Positions 22,901 through 32,224 of a stretch of DNA of 64,000 nucleotides are shown piece after piece. Numbering within the stretch: the first letter of the stretch is position 1; each line of letters opens with the position of its first letter. The translations under genes and the position numbers were made by a program. Under the pieces are notes generated by a model that made no database searches, was not told the origin of the DNA, and saw nothing but the letters and a program-made list of their open reading frames with translations. Source of the stretch: Enoplolaimus lenunculus (taxonomy: Eukaryota > Nematoda > Enoplea > Enoplida > Thoracostomopsidae); contig JASANG010002567.1 in the NCBI GenBank assembly GCA_030248215.1, positions 186,001 to 250,000 of the forward strand. Reading direction: 5' to 3'.

Positions 22901-25900
22901 GGTTTTGTAAACCTGGTTCGTTTTGCAACTTTAACTTTATATATCCCTATATATTTTTCTTCAATATGTTCATACTCTCAAAGAGTACATTGTCAGTCTA
23001 GGTAGGAACCGGGACGTCACACCTTTCTACTATTAAGCAGCTGGAAAAGCGGGTTACGTGTGGTTTCGAAGTAACGACCTTCTGCGTGTCAGGCAGACAC
23101 TGTTACCACTGCGCCACGTAGCCCTCCTCTCCAACTGTTTCTATCGTCGACTATATGTGTCGACCGTATGCTGCCAACCCACTAGCAAACATACAGTGCA
23201 CTGAACTATATTGCATGTGCACATAATGGACAAGCATGTCTCACATGCTTACATACATCAATCAACAGGTAGTGATAAGTCTCAAAACAAGCTATGCACG
23301 AGGAAATAGACGTTTGGTAACATCGAATTCGATAGCATTACCTGTGTGGGTTAAAAGGATACAAGAACTATCGTTTAACTGGTGATAACTACTAGACATA
23401 GACCGACAGTACTAAACGCTAAGCCCATATTCTCAAATGTATGTAGCAACTATCATTAGTTAGTAATAGGTTTTAAACTTACCATCTATTACAACGTTTC
23501 ATGAGCTGTACGCTACGCCCATATTCTCAAATGTATATAGCAACTATCATAGTAATAGGTTTTCAAACTCACCATCTATTAGAACGTATCATGAGCTGAT
23601 TAAAATGATACAAAAACTACCGCTAATTAATGATAGCTGCTAGACACAAACTGACAGTGCTAAAACGCTAGACAAATATTCTCAAATGTGTACAGCACCT
23701 ATTACTGGTTAGTAGTAGGTTTTCAAACTCACTAACTATTGCAGTTGTTGAACTCAAAATTGGTACACAAGTAGGGCAAATCATACTTCGAAAAATGTGC
23801 TGAATTTTGAGCTTCAACATTCACTAGTTCAAAAGTTACAACCACTATCACCAACAGGTAACAGATGCTACACACATTTGAGAACATGGGCCCCAAGACA
23901 AAATGTGTCCGCTTGCATATACTTGATGACGAGGAACACAGACTATTGATAAAAAAGAATGCAGTTATTTTCAGCGGACAAAGCATTTAAGTAATGGAGA
24001 AAGATGAGACAAATCAATATAAGCGTTTTAAGGTGTATTTCTTTCAGCGCAACAGCTTGGACTGCCACAAATCACACGAACTTCGCTACGGCATTTTTCA
24101 GTTCGAGGTGGCCAAGAATTGTTTGTTATTGGCAAAAATTTCGATCGCAATACAACGTTTGTATTTCAACAAACCGATACGGGTAATTTAATTTCAAATT
24201 TTAGGAATCGTCTTATAAACAGCATGTTTCAAAACGCTTTTTTGTGTAAAGTGGACAAACTCTAAAATGAATAGCTACGTAGCTAAAACACTATTAAGTA
24301 ACCGCGTTGTGGTTCTTTGTGTAAATATTTTGTTCAAAACGCCGCGAAAAGTGTATTACTTTTTTTGACGTGATTCTTAAATTTTTTACGACAAGCATGA
24401 ATTCACGGGAAAGAATGTTTTAACGCGTGGCATTTTTGAAAATTGATACATATTAAAACCCAATATCTTACAGTGTTTTCGGTGGCAAAATGAAATTTTT
24501 CGTTGTAAACAATGTATAATTGCAAATTGCGCGAATACGTGCGGTAAATGCAATATACACAGTGTTTAACAATTAATACACGTATGTTCAGTACAAAATC
24601 TTCACAAGAAGTGAGAACGTCAAGATTCGTATTGATGACGCTAAACGTGTCTACCCACAGACAGGGGTTTGAATCAAAGTTTTGTAACCGTATATTTTTT
24701 TGAGTATTTCTAGATGGTCAAACAGTATGGTCCACTCAAGTGAAACCAATGCAAACATACTTAAATACCGTAAGTTTATCGAATGCCCTACTTCGTTACC
24801 ACCCCCCATTTAAACGCCTGCTCAGGTTTGCAATTTTAAGCCTAGGTGAAGCTTCAGGCAAAGGTTTAGGCTTAACCTTGAGCTTCGGTTAACCATAGCG
24901 TAAGCCTGTGGGAGGAGTGTACATGAGCCAAACTGTTAACCATCAGTGCGATGCCGAAGCCCGCTATTGTTGGTACTCCACAGTTGTGAGGTTAGGGCCG
25001 CTTGTGATGATCACAATATATTTCAAATTTTTTGTTTAAAACCATGTTGGGGCCCCCTCTTTGGGTTTGTGGCTACTTAAATGAAACGTACAGAGGGTTT
25101 GCTGCTCCGGCTTTCTATCGGCGCGCATTTTTTTCAATATTTTGTTTTCAGTGTCACGCGGTATGCAAAATTCCAACCTACAAAGATTTATTCATCACTC
25201 AAAATGTTCCAATTTCGCTGTCGGTTCATTGTGGGAAGAAACGAAGTGGAAAGTCTGTTTGGTTAACTTACTGCCCAGGTAAGTGATTGTTATTTATTTT
25301 GAATTTTAATAATAAAGCTTTAGTTTATACCAAGAGCGGATAATCGCTATTTAAACAAGAGTGTGCAACTGTGAACATCCTGATAGAAAACAATGTACCC
25401 GGCATGCATTGCGTTTTTGTTCTGCCACCTCATTTGAATTGGGTACAAAAGTGCGAACCATGGTACTTTATGCACGCAGCAGCAAACATGCTTTCCTTAT
25501 AGTTTCAAGGGGTGTTTATGTGATGCGACCCCCTGTAAACAAGTGGCTGTCGGCCAAAAACGCAACATCCGGTGGTAAACTTTGTATCATGTGGGACTCC
25601 AAGAGTTGCACACTCTTGTCATTATTCACTCTTGGTCATACTATATGCTTCTTGTCACAAAAGCGTGTAGTTTAAGCTCAGCGCTTAAGTTACATAACTT
25701 AAGGAAATATTTAAATCACTGACCAAAGTTTGTGCGTTTCACAGACTACCAAATTCAGGAATATTAACTTTAATCTAATTGAGATTCTAGACTCAAATTT
25801 ATTTTTTACTTAAAAAGTTAAGTTTTTACTTAAGTCCGCTACTTGAGTATGCACAACTTGAGTAAATATTTAAGTAAGATTTCGGAAACCCAGTCATTAT

Positions 25901-27320
25901 CTCAGAAATTTGTTTAGACATTTTAGGTGGATTATTGGCCACGTGTGGCAACACTGTTCCTTGTTACACAATATTGTGTAAGAAGATTTGTCCAAAAACA
26001 TTAATGTTGATAAAAGCGTTTTCAAGTATAATATTGAATAAAGTGAAAAGCGTTTAAAATAGCATTTGATTTTTGACACAATTTCTTAAATTAATTAAAA
26101 TTTAAGTTTTTATTGGTTCAGATCTATCAAACATCGACCAAGATGCCGACACGTACACACGTTATTCGCCATCACCGAATTCTGCGAAAAGAACCAAGAC
26201 CTCGGCGAACTTAGCCACCAAATCTGAAACTAACGACAGCTGTTTAATTCTGAATAACAATTCTGAGTTGAAGCAGAAGGCCTCAAACGTACCTGGAAGA
26301 CGGGTTCGCAACGACAGCAGCAGAAATAAACCGAAATTCAAACCAAATTCTTGCAAATATTCAAAATATTCTTCAAACGCTGCCGAAAACTCAGATTGTA
26401 CTGTTGTCAAACACCAGCCCGAAAAACAATTCCCACGCCAAACGAGGTCGAAGGCAGAACGCGTGAGAAAAGATTTCGTTTCGAACTCGACTGATGGCGT
26501 GGGAAAACATTTCTTTTCTAACTCGACTGACGGCGTGGGAAAACATTTCGTTTGTAACACGACTGACAGCGTGGGAAAAGATTTCATTTCTCACGCTATT
26601 GATAGTGTAATTGGGTTAGAAACTGATAGCACAAGAAGCGTTAGCCCCCATTTCTTAAGACATTCTATACCTTTACCGGCTTCTCAGCATGCGAATCCAA
26701 CCAGCTTAGTGCCCGACTGTAATTACCCAAGTATAGTTTCAAAAATGCCAAAAAATCGTTCAAATACTTCAATTACATGTTTCAATTCTCAGACAAATTC
26801 CGACACCCCCATACTTGAAGAGCATCCAGCACTACTCAGTGCATTAAATGCTCCGTTTGACTCAACCTGCCGTTCAACTGAAACTGCACAACCCAACGCG
26901 GCCGCAAATTTAACCCCTTCAAATGTTGCTCCTAAATTAATACAAAATGAAATGTCAGCATTTACCACATACAGTAACGCTTCTATTAATATTCCGCAAA
27001 TATCAGCATACAACTCGGCACCGCTTAACTCATTGTCACAACATCAAACTGAGACTCTGGATGGCGGCGACAATTTCCAAACAGTCCGTTTTCCGCAAAC
27101 TGTTCAACAATTTGACCCTACAAAGCGAAATATTTGCCAATTTGTGGAAACGCATTGCTATAACCAGCACCGTGTGTTCGAACCTGACAACGGAATTGGG
27201 TTAACGTATAACCAAGCGGTTACACTGAATTCAACTGCGCTCTTATTACCATCGGCGTTACTTCCGTATCCGGGTCAGGTGGCCGGCTGGCATAAATCCT
27301 ACAGAAATGACAAATTTTGA
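16987..27320 (+). CDS. NFAT: NFAT-like Rel-homology transcription factor, nine exons
   Basis: Exons are 16987-17225, 17883-18120, 19805-19984, 20911-21161, 21968-22179, 24048-24182, 24714-24769, 25152-25278 and 26122-27320. All phases agree and give 878 residues. The Rel DNA-binding half spans about residues 180-372. Its recognition loop reads HRARYESEGSRGALKDRTG (194-212), the NFAT/NFAT5 signature rather than the NF-kappaB one (RxRYxCEG). MTAELDGLGIMKI matches the NFAT segment that leads into ILKLRNAD. An IPT fold follows at about 376-480, with ELFVIGKNF, TDGQTVW and a last strand ending in WLTYCP. The N terminus is acidic, with three W-x-PP motifs. The C-terminal exon encodes about 400 Ser/Thr/Asn-rich residues, a basic patch (AKRTK) and four 12-residue repeats. 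I see no clear PxIxIT calcineurin site, so NFAT5-like, calcineurin-independent control is possible. The ATG is the first in the exon; an upstream non-coding exon may exist. No ankyrin repeats are seen. Confidence 0.92.
17620..17848. mobile_element. Family D element just before NFAT exon 2
   Basis: The right end GCATTTGAGAATATGGGCC matches the family terminus, and the left end (CCTCAAATATGTTGGCC, then ACACCTATCACCAGTT) is its decayed complement. It ends 35 bases before exon 2 starts. Confidence 0.55.
18188..18460 (+). mobile_element. Family N element: tRNA-like core between inverted ends
   Basis: The left end TTAAACCTTTCACTCATAG and the right end CATGTGAGAAAGGGTTAAAC are inverted. The core has an A-box-like TATAGGTCAGCGGTC and a good B-box (GGGTTCGAATCTC). 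The acceptor stem does not pair, so it is not a functional tRNA. Confidence 0.6.
18988..19641. mobile_element. Family G element, 3-bp duplication TGA
   Basis: A 654-bp element has inverted ends TGCGGAGTTCTCGTTATTA and GGTTATAACGTGAATCCCGC then A, flanked by TGA on both sides (18985-18987 and 19642-19644). Inside are five copies of a near-palindrome like ATATCATATGATATTC (19147, 19181, 19399, 19429, 19520). It lies in NFAT intron 2. No coding capacity. Confidence 0.85.
20048..20645 (+). mobile_element. Family A element split by the GGAATC element
   Basis: The left part (TAGAACACGGCCGTAACAGT) and the right part (CATTCGTAAGCCTAAGCC through CTTACAGAAAAACGTTCCG) belong to one family A copy in NFAT intron 3. 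The outer ends are decayed. Confidence 0.5.
20084..20495. mobile_element. GGAATC-array element nested in family A
   Basis: A 412-bp element begins with GCGCAATCGGAATTCCGATT and ends with CCAGTTTCGCTTTGCACCCT. Both ends carry tandem GGAATC or its complement GATTCC. Flanks TATAAACA (20076-20083) and GATAAACA (20496-20503) match at 7 of 8. It splits a family A element of the GGCCGG subtype. A relic of the right half is at 35840-35915. Confidence 0.7.
21278..21550. mobile_element. Family C fragment with G/C runs
   Basis: CAAGAGTGTGCAACTATGAG and GTGCAAAAGATGTACC are family C words. Two runs of G follow. The right end is not clear. Confidence 0.45.
22191..22735 (+). mobile_element. Family C element carrying K
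   Basis: The left terminus ACCAAGAGTGG is split by the K insertion. Downstream are CTGTGCAGAAAAGAATGTAC, CCAGCGCGCGTTG and a GGGAGGGGGG tract. The right border is approximate. Confidence 0.5.
22202..22382 (-). mobile_element. Family K hAT-like element, perfect 8-bp duplication
   Basis: A 181-bp inverted copy of the 11107 element is flanked by ACCAAGAG (22194-22201 and 22383-22390). The ends are CAATGGCGCATCC and GGATCCGCCACTG. It begins 22 bases after the NFAT exon 5 donor and has landed in the end of a family C element. Confidence 0.92.
22995..23245 (-). mobile_element. tRNA-derived SINE (family E)
   Basis: Read on the minus strand it starts near 23123 with GGCTACGTGGCGCAGTGG, an A-box-like head. 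A B-box-like TTACTTCGAAACC follows, and then a tail GGTTCCTACCTAGACTGA. The flanking block ATCGTCGACTATA and the distal CAGTGCACTGxACTATATTG are shared with the 58683 copy, so the repeated unit is longer than the tRNA part. Confidence 0.6.
23420..23893. mobile_element. Family D composite with several left ends
   Basis: The left-end block CATATTCTCAAATGTATGTA (or close) occurs at about 23428, 23518 and 23675, each followed by AGCAACTATCAT-AGTAATAGG. A single right end ACACATTTGAGAACATGGGC closes at 23893. It looks like partial tandem duplication of one element. Confidence 0.6.
24554..24700 (+). mobile_element. Decayed family N relic in NFAT intron 6
   Basis: ACACAGTGTTTAACAATT and CTTCACAAGAAGTGAGAACG match the family N head, and CAGGGGTTTGAATCAAA its B-box region. 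The terminal repeats are not recognisable. It ends next to exon 7. Confidence 0.4.
25329..25637. mobile_element. Family C element
   Basis: A 309-bp element has inverted ends ACCAAGAGCGGATAATCG and ATTATTCACTCTTGGT. Subterminal AACAAGAGTGTGCAACT is opposite AGAGTTGCACACTCTTG. It carries the GTACCCGGC-TGCATTGCG core. Confidence 0.7.
25675..25895. mobile_element. Family H relic
   Basis: The right end AAGTAAGATTTCGGAAACCC then AGTC and several ACTTAAGT-like words match family H. The left end is uncertain. Confidence 0.4.
26466..26609 (+). repeat. Four in-frame 36-bp repeats in the NFAT C-terminal exon
   Basis: Four adjacent 36-bp units encode residues 595-642 of the NFAT-like protein. The third reads GKHFVCNTTDSV and the second GKHFFSNSTDGV. 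Units one to three are very similar and the fourth has diverged, so this looks like a recent coding minisatellite. The opposite strand is also open across the array, but that is a shadow frame. Confidence 0.85.
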
Positions 27321-27423
27321 TAGAAATTTTTGTTTCAACCGCAGATGCTAATCGTGTAAAAACGATTTGCACTATGCGAGCTTAATTTAGTTGTTTTAAC
27401 TTTTGGGCTGAATTTGAAGCCGT

Positions 27424-27633
27424 GGCCAATGTAGAGAACAGGGGCGGAACAGTATTATAAGCATATTCCTAAGCCTAAGCTTAAGCCTAAGCCTGAGCGT
27501 GAACAATGAGCATATTCCTAAGCCTAAGGCTAAAGCCTAAGCCTAAGCCAAGCAAAAAATCAGTCTAAAGCTTTAAACTTACTATTTTCTAGTCCCACAG
27601 AGAAACGTTCCGTCCCTGATCTTTACATGGGCC
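27424..27633 (+). mobile_element. Family A element, perfect 8-bp duplication
   Basis: A 210-bp copy, about 100 bp after the NFAT stop, is flanked by GAAGCCGT (27416-27423 and 27634-27641). It shows the family layout clearly. TIR and CAGTATTATAAGCATATTCC come first, then a CCTAAG array, then GAGCATATTCC, then a second CCTAAG array. AGTCTAAAGCTTTAAACTTA and the inverted TIR close the element. Confidence 0.93.
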
Positions 27634-28072
27634 GAAGCCGTAAACTCCAAAATGCTTTTTGCTATCTTTTATTATATAAGGATTCCTTCACAGTTACCCA
27701 CATTTTACAGTTTTACCGCTTACCATTTGGCTTAGGTAAAAGCTTAGACAAAGGTTGAGCCTAGGGTTAGGCTTACGTAAGCCGTTTCCAAATTCTATAA
27801 GCCTAAGCCTGACCGCAAGCCAAAGCATACGGAAAAGTATACGACAACCGTTATTATAGTTTAAACGCGTAAAGCACAGCTAATGATCTTTAAGGGGGCG
27901 CTTCGGAGTACCCTTGAAAAACTTGATGTGCAGGAAAAGTTTTGAATCCGCGTGCAAATTATGCAAAATTCTTGTATTCGCTTGCATGGGCATTGCTTGG
28001 GTGCCTCCCATCGTATTTGTTGGGCTGGATACCGGTCTTTGTTGCAGTCAAACTTGCCGATTCAGTAGCAGA

Positions 28073-28234
28073 CCCGTAGTCAGGTCACCTTGCTAGGCGG
28101 GGGCTAACAATTTTTTTCGAGGGCATACAAGATATTGCGATTAGTTACAAGCAAGGTTGAAAATTTTCCGGGAGGGGCAAATTCTTTCAGGGCCTGAAGC
28201 TCCTCTTCCCTGGCGTCTTGCTGGCTACGGGCCC
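28073..28234 (+). mobile_element. Family I element
   Basis: The ends ACCCGTAGTCAGGTCACC and TGGCTACGGGCCCG are inverted, about 160 bp apart, matching the complete copy at 48509-48668. The target duplication is not clear here. Confidence 0.6.
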
Positions 28235-28317
28235 GCGTTGTGGTACGATTATAATTGTCAAACAGAAATGATAAAACTGTTTTTTACATATACCGGAATA
28301 TGAAGTTGTTGCAATCA

Positions 28318-28392
28318 ACCACATGGTGTGGCGGTAGCATGCTTGACTCGACTGCAAGAGGGCCGAGGTTCGATTCCCAGCGTGGTCATTAA
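28318..28392 (+). mobile_element. tRNA-like SINE head
   Basis: ATGGTGTGGCGGTAGCATGC resembles an A-box region and GAGGTTCGATTCCCAGCG a B-box. ACCAC near the start can pair with GTGGT near the end, but the stem is incomplete. A related sequence is at 57828-57898. Confidence 0.5.
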
Positions 28393-28532
28393 GTTTGAGT
28401 AAAACTTCAATCAGATGTTGTGTAGATCGTGTAGTTCCCGACACGCATAATGTCTGCCCATACTCTGTAGAACAATAGCTACCCTTACGCCTGACGGAAT
28501 CGTTGGACAAGCTGTCGGTGCTCAGTAGCATC

Positions 28533-28952
28533 GGCCCATGCAAAGATCAGGGGCGGAGAGTTTTTCTGTGGGACTAGAATGGAGTAAGCTTAAGCTTTAG
28601 ACTAATTTTTTTGCTTGGCTTTTACGCCTAGGCTTAGGAATATGCTCATTCTGACGGTGGTCGATGTAAAGAACAGGGGCAAAGCAGTATTATAAGCATA
28701 TTCCTAAGCCTAAACCTAAGCCTAAGCTTAAACGTAATAATGAACATATTCTTAAGCCTAAGCCTACTCCTAAGCCTAAGCCAAACAAAAAAATTAGTCT
28801 AAAGCTTAAGCTTCCTCTATTGCAGTACCACAGAAAAACGTTCCGCCCCCAATCTTTACGTGGGCCCTGACGCTTAGGATTAGGTTTAGGCTTAGGCTTA
28901 GGCTTAGGAATATGCTTATAGTACTGTTCCGCCCCTGTTCTTTACATTGGCC
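28533..28952 (-). mobile_element. Outer family A element of a nested pair
   Basis: The ends GGCCCATGCAAAGATCAGG and TGTTCTTTACATTGGCC are flanked by GTAGCATC (28525-28532) and GTAGCACC (28953-28960), 7 of 8 identical. The element is split by a second family A copy. Confidence 0.85.
28659..28866 (+). mobile_element. Inner family A element, inverted relative to its host
   Basis: The ends GGTCGATGTAAAGAACAGG and CTTTACGTGGGCC are flanked by CTGACGGT (28651-28658) and CTGACGCT (28867-28874), 7 of 8 identical. It carries CCTAAG on the plus strand while its host carries TTAGGC. Confidence 0.85.
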
Positions 28953-29485
28953 GTAGCACCGCACTTACCTTTTTACTTTACGTACAAACTATTTGACAGT
29001 TTTACGCTTGTTCATACTTCGCTTCAAGAACGATTTTCTGTAAGTGTAAATAATCGGCATATGAGAATTGATTTTTCGAGTTACAACACAACGGATGTTT
29101 GCTGCTGTTTGCACAAATGTATTTACTTGAAAAGTTACAAGTTTGATTTTTGTCAACAAACGTATCGCTGAGAAATGATTCGAGATTAGCCGGAAAAGGG
29201 GTACCTGAAAAAAACGCTTGGCAAATCTGGAAACACTATGAATCTATAATTTGGGCATTTATTGCTGGTCGTAGTTTACTTACATTACGGAGATAATTGA
29301 ACAATTGGTTTTAAGCTAACTCGGTTTTGGCTTACGTTTAACGCAAGTATTTAAAATTAAAAAATGTCTTATATTCAATGTACTATATACGAAAAAACTC
29401 AACGGATACGTATACGGAAGACAAAAATACCGAGTCCGAAGGACAACAGCCTACGCCGGATTCGAATATGAAAGGAAACAAGCCT

Positions 29486-29692
29486 ATGTAAAGATTAATG
29501 GCGGAACGTTATTGTGTGGGACTAGGAAAGAGTAAGCTTAAAGTTTTAGACTAATTTTTTTGCCTGGCTTTGGTTTAGGCTTAGACTTCTTTTATTAACA
29601 TTCTAATTCTTATGCTCAGACTTAGGCTTAGGCTTTGGCTTAGGCTTTGGAATATGCTTATAATACTGTTACGTCCGTGTTCTTTACATTGG
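29486..29692 (-). mobile_element. Family A element
   Basis: The left end CCTATGTAAAGATTAATGG then CGGAACG and the right end TGTTCTTTACATTGGCC enclose TTAGGC arrays. Flanking 8-mers no longer match well. Confidence 0.7.
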
Positions 29693-29795
29693 CCAGCAAA
29701 TGCAGCTAGAATAAGGTTTAATTGGCGTATTTTAGCAATTATCTGTTAATTGTTGCCAAAAATTTGCTTTTAGGCTTCTTTTTAAGGAGTCTGTG

Positions 29796-29796
<1 letters not shown>

Positions 29797-29869
<73 letters not shown>
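29797..29869. repeat. (AT)n microsatellite
   Basis: About 36 uninterrupted AT dinucleotides. Confidence 0.98.
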
Positions 29870-29871
<2 letters not shown>

Positions 29872-30067
29872 ATCTGCAACAGTGTTACATAAAAGTTACA
29901 TCAGACAACTACTTGCAGTTCTAGCGCTGCATTCTAATCGTGACAAGAAGATATTTTCAGATTGTACAAATATTAGCCGTTTCTTAATGTTTGAACTACA
30001 ACATATAACTGTTTCATTTAGTTGAATTTTTATACTTTTTGTATCTTTTCTACATTATCCTAACACC

Positions 30068-30257
30068 GGCCCATGTTACTTTTAGGGGCGTCCAGGTTTC
30101 TGGTATAAGTCTATAAAAAGAGTACGTTTAGATTCTAGATTACATTTTTTGCTTTGGCTTAAGCTTAGGTTTAGGCTTAGGAACACATTTTTGCAACGCT
30201 TATGCTTAGACTTAAGCTTGCGCTTAATCTTTTACTCCCCTGAAAGTAACATTGGCC
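30068..30257 (-). mobile_element. Family B element
   Basis: The ends GGCCCATGTTACTTTTAGG and GAAAGTAACATTGGCC enclose TTAGGC-type arrays and the AGATTCTAGATTACATTTTT block. Confidence 0.75.
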
Positions 30258-30294
30258 ACGATATATACCAGATCCCGTATAAGCCTAACAACCA

Positions 30295-30551
30295 CACTGT
30301 AAATTCCAGTGAGTTGATTTTAACTTAGAATGAGTTGAATCACTCAGTCTGAGTAAGGACTTTCAGAACTCAGAAATCTGAGTCAATAAAACTCACTCGG
30401 ACTTAATAAGTATTCAACTTACCCGGAATCAAGTGAACTCAGATTGATAATCAACTCAACTCAGAGTGAGAGTTGATGTTTACTGTCATAAACTCACAAA
30501 TAACCAACTATCTAGCTGAGTTGATTAACCAATTCGTTGGAATTTACAGTG
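30295..30551. mobile_element. Inverted-repeat element rich in GAGTT/AACTC words
   Basis: The ends CACTGTAAATTCCAGTGAG and TTGGAATTTACAGTG are inverted. The interior is a dense series of ACTCAG, GAGTTGA and AACTCA words, like family O but with different ends. Confidence 0.6.
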
Positions 30552-31849
30552 CAGGAATTGCTGATACGGGTTAACAAGATATCAAATAGAGAGATTTTAA
30601 TGTTTTCCTGTTGGCTCACGGAAAAAGTTAAGTGAGGTTGTGCCGGAATGCATATAGCAATTCGGCTTATAGGCGCAAATATAGTTGGTACATCCATATC
30701 GAAATTTCTTGAAAGACAAAAGACAACGCTACCAGTTTTTCAAATATTCTTTTGGATCCGAGGGTTCAAAACAATTTCTTTTACGTACAAGTTATACCAT
30801 AAGCCAAAGTGTATGTTAAGCCTCATGGTGTCTAAGTTTTTACCTTCGATTGACGCGTAAATGGGAGACACACTTTAGCTCAGGAAATATAGTAACCGCA
30901 ACTGGATTATGCTTTATGTGCCTTTTGAGAGATTGAAAAATCGTGAAACTTCACTTGTGCCCAATCACAAACACCTGGCTTATCATCGAAGTTTTTGATT
31001 CGCTAACTCTCAGCAGAGCTAGCGACCTTTGTGAACCGTCCTATATGAAACTTTATTTCGTCTAAAAATAAAATTAATTACAATCGCGTTCAACATTGTC
31101 AGATGTCAATCAAACTATAAAATCTAAATACACAACAGCGTCTAAAATGTGTGATGACTATAAGGCGTCCGCCTGTACCCACTCATTAAAATTGTTTTAT
31201 TTTTCTATAAATTTTCGCTTTTTCATGACCTAATTAACCTTTCCAGACGACCAATCGCGATGGCGTCACCTAGTGTTTGGTGTAAAAATTTCTAATTTTA
31301 GAAATTTCAAATTTCGGTCGAAAGTATTGTAACAAGGAAATTTTATAATTTATCAAAAAAAATACGATGAAGCGTTTCATCTGTTTTAAAAATCCACTAA
31401 ATTCTGTTTAAATTAATTGTTTTCGTGTATTACGCAAATGCCCCGTGCTGGGACTATCTGCGTGGGTTGTAGACCAATTGCAATCCTAAAACGTTTAACC
31501 AGGGTGCCACTGATTTGCAAGTTGTGCTGTTTGAACCTCAAATCTAATTTTAAGCAGTAGCTCAAGTCTGTCCTAAAGCCCTCAGCCTATCAGCGTAAAA
31601 TTATAACGCCTAAGCTTAAATACGCAAACTTAAGCTTAAACGACTGACCCTATAGCCTAAAATACAAGCTTCAAATCTCGTAGAAGGTTTTATATACGTA
31701 ACTTATATAACCATTGGTATTTAAAGGCAGACCTGGTCCCATAACTGTGAACCTTACTTGGCCTAAAGTTACTTTTATGAACCATATCTGTTTATTCTAT
31801 TTTTGAAGTCGGGGTGTTTTATCTTGCGCCTGTAGGCTTTCTTGTATTT

Positions 31850-31940
31850 TTAATAAATAAATAAATAAATAAATAGATAAATAAATAAGTAAATAAATAA
31901 ATAAATGAGTAAATATATATATATTATATATTATATATTT
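31850..31940. repeat. TAAA/TA simple-sequence tract
   Basis: AATAAATAAATA repeats with a few changes pass into a TATATAT run and a T-rich end. Confidence 0.9.
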
Positions 31941-32008
31941 ATTTTTTTATTTGCATATTTGTTTATTAATTTTAAATCTGGTCAAAAATTTTCTTGGTTT
32001 AGCAAACC

Positions 32009-32224
32009 GGCCCTCATGTAAAGAACGGCAGCGGAACGTTTTAGTGTGGGACTGCAACAGAGTAAGCTTAAGTTTTAGACTAATTTTTTGTCTTGGCTCA
32101 GGCTTAGGCTTGGGCTTAGGCTTAGGAGTAAACTCATTCTTACGCTTAAGCTTAGGCTTAGGTTTAGGCGTAGGTTTAGGAATACGCTTATAATACTGTT
32201 CCGCCCCTTTTCTTTACATTGGCC
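32009..32224 (-). mobile_element. Family A element, 8-bp duplication
   Basis: Flanks AGCAAACC (32001-32008) and GGCAAACC (32225-32232) match at 7 of 8. The ends read GGCCCTCATGTAAAGAAC and TTCTTTACATTGGCC; two TTAGGC arrays lie inside. Confidence 0.83.

Noticed and set aside
26162-26587. Minus-strand frame opposite the NFAT C-terminal exon
   Set aside because: It is the complement of a real coding exon with repeats; no domain of its own.
28318-28392. Functional tRNA gene
   Set aside because: A- and B-box-like words are present, but the acceptor stem does not pair fully; called a tRNA-derived repeat.
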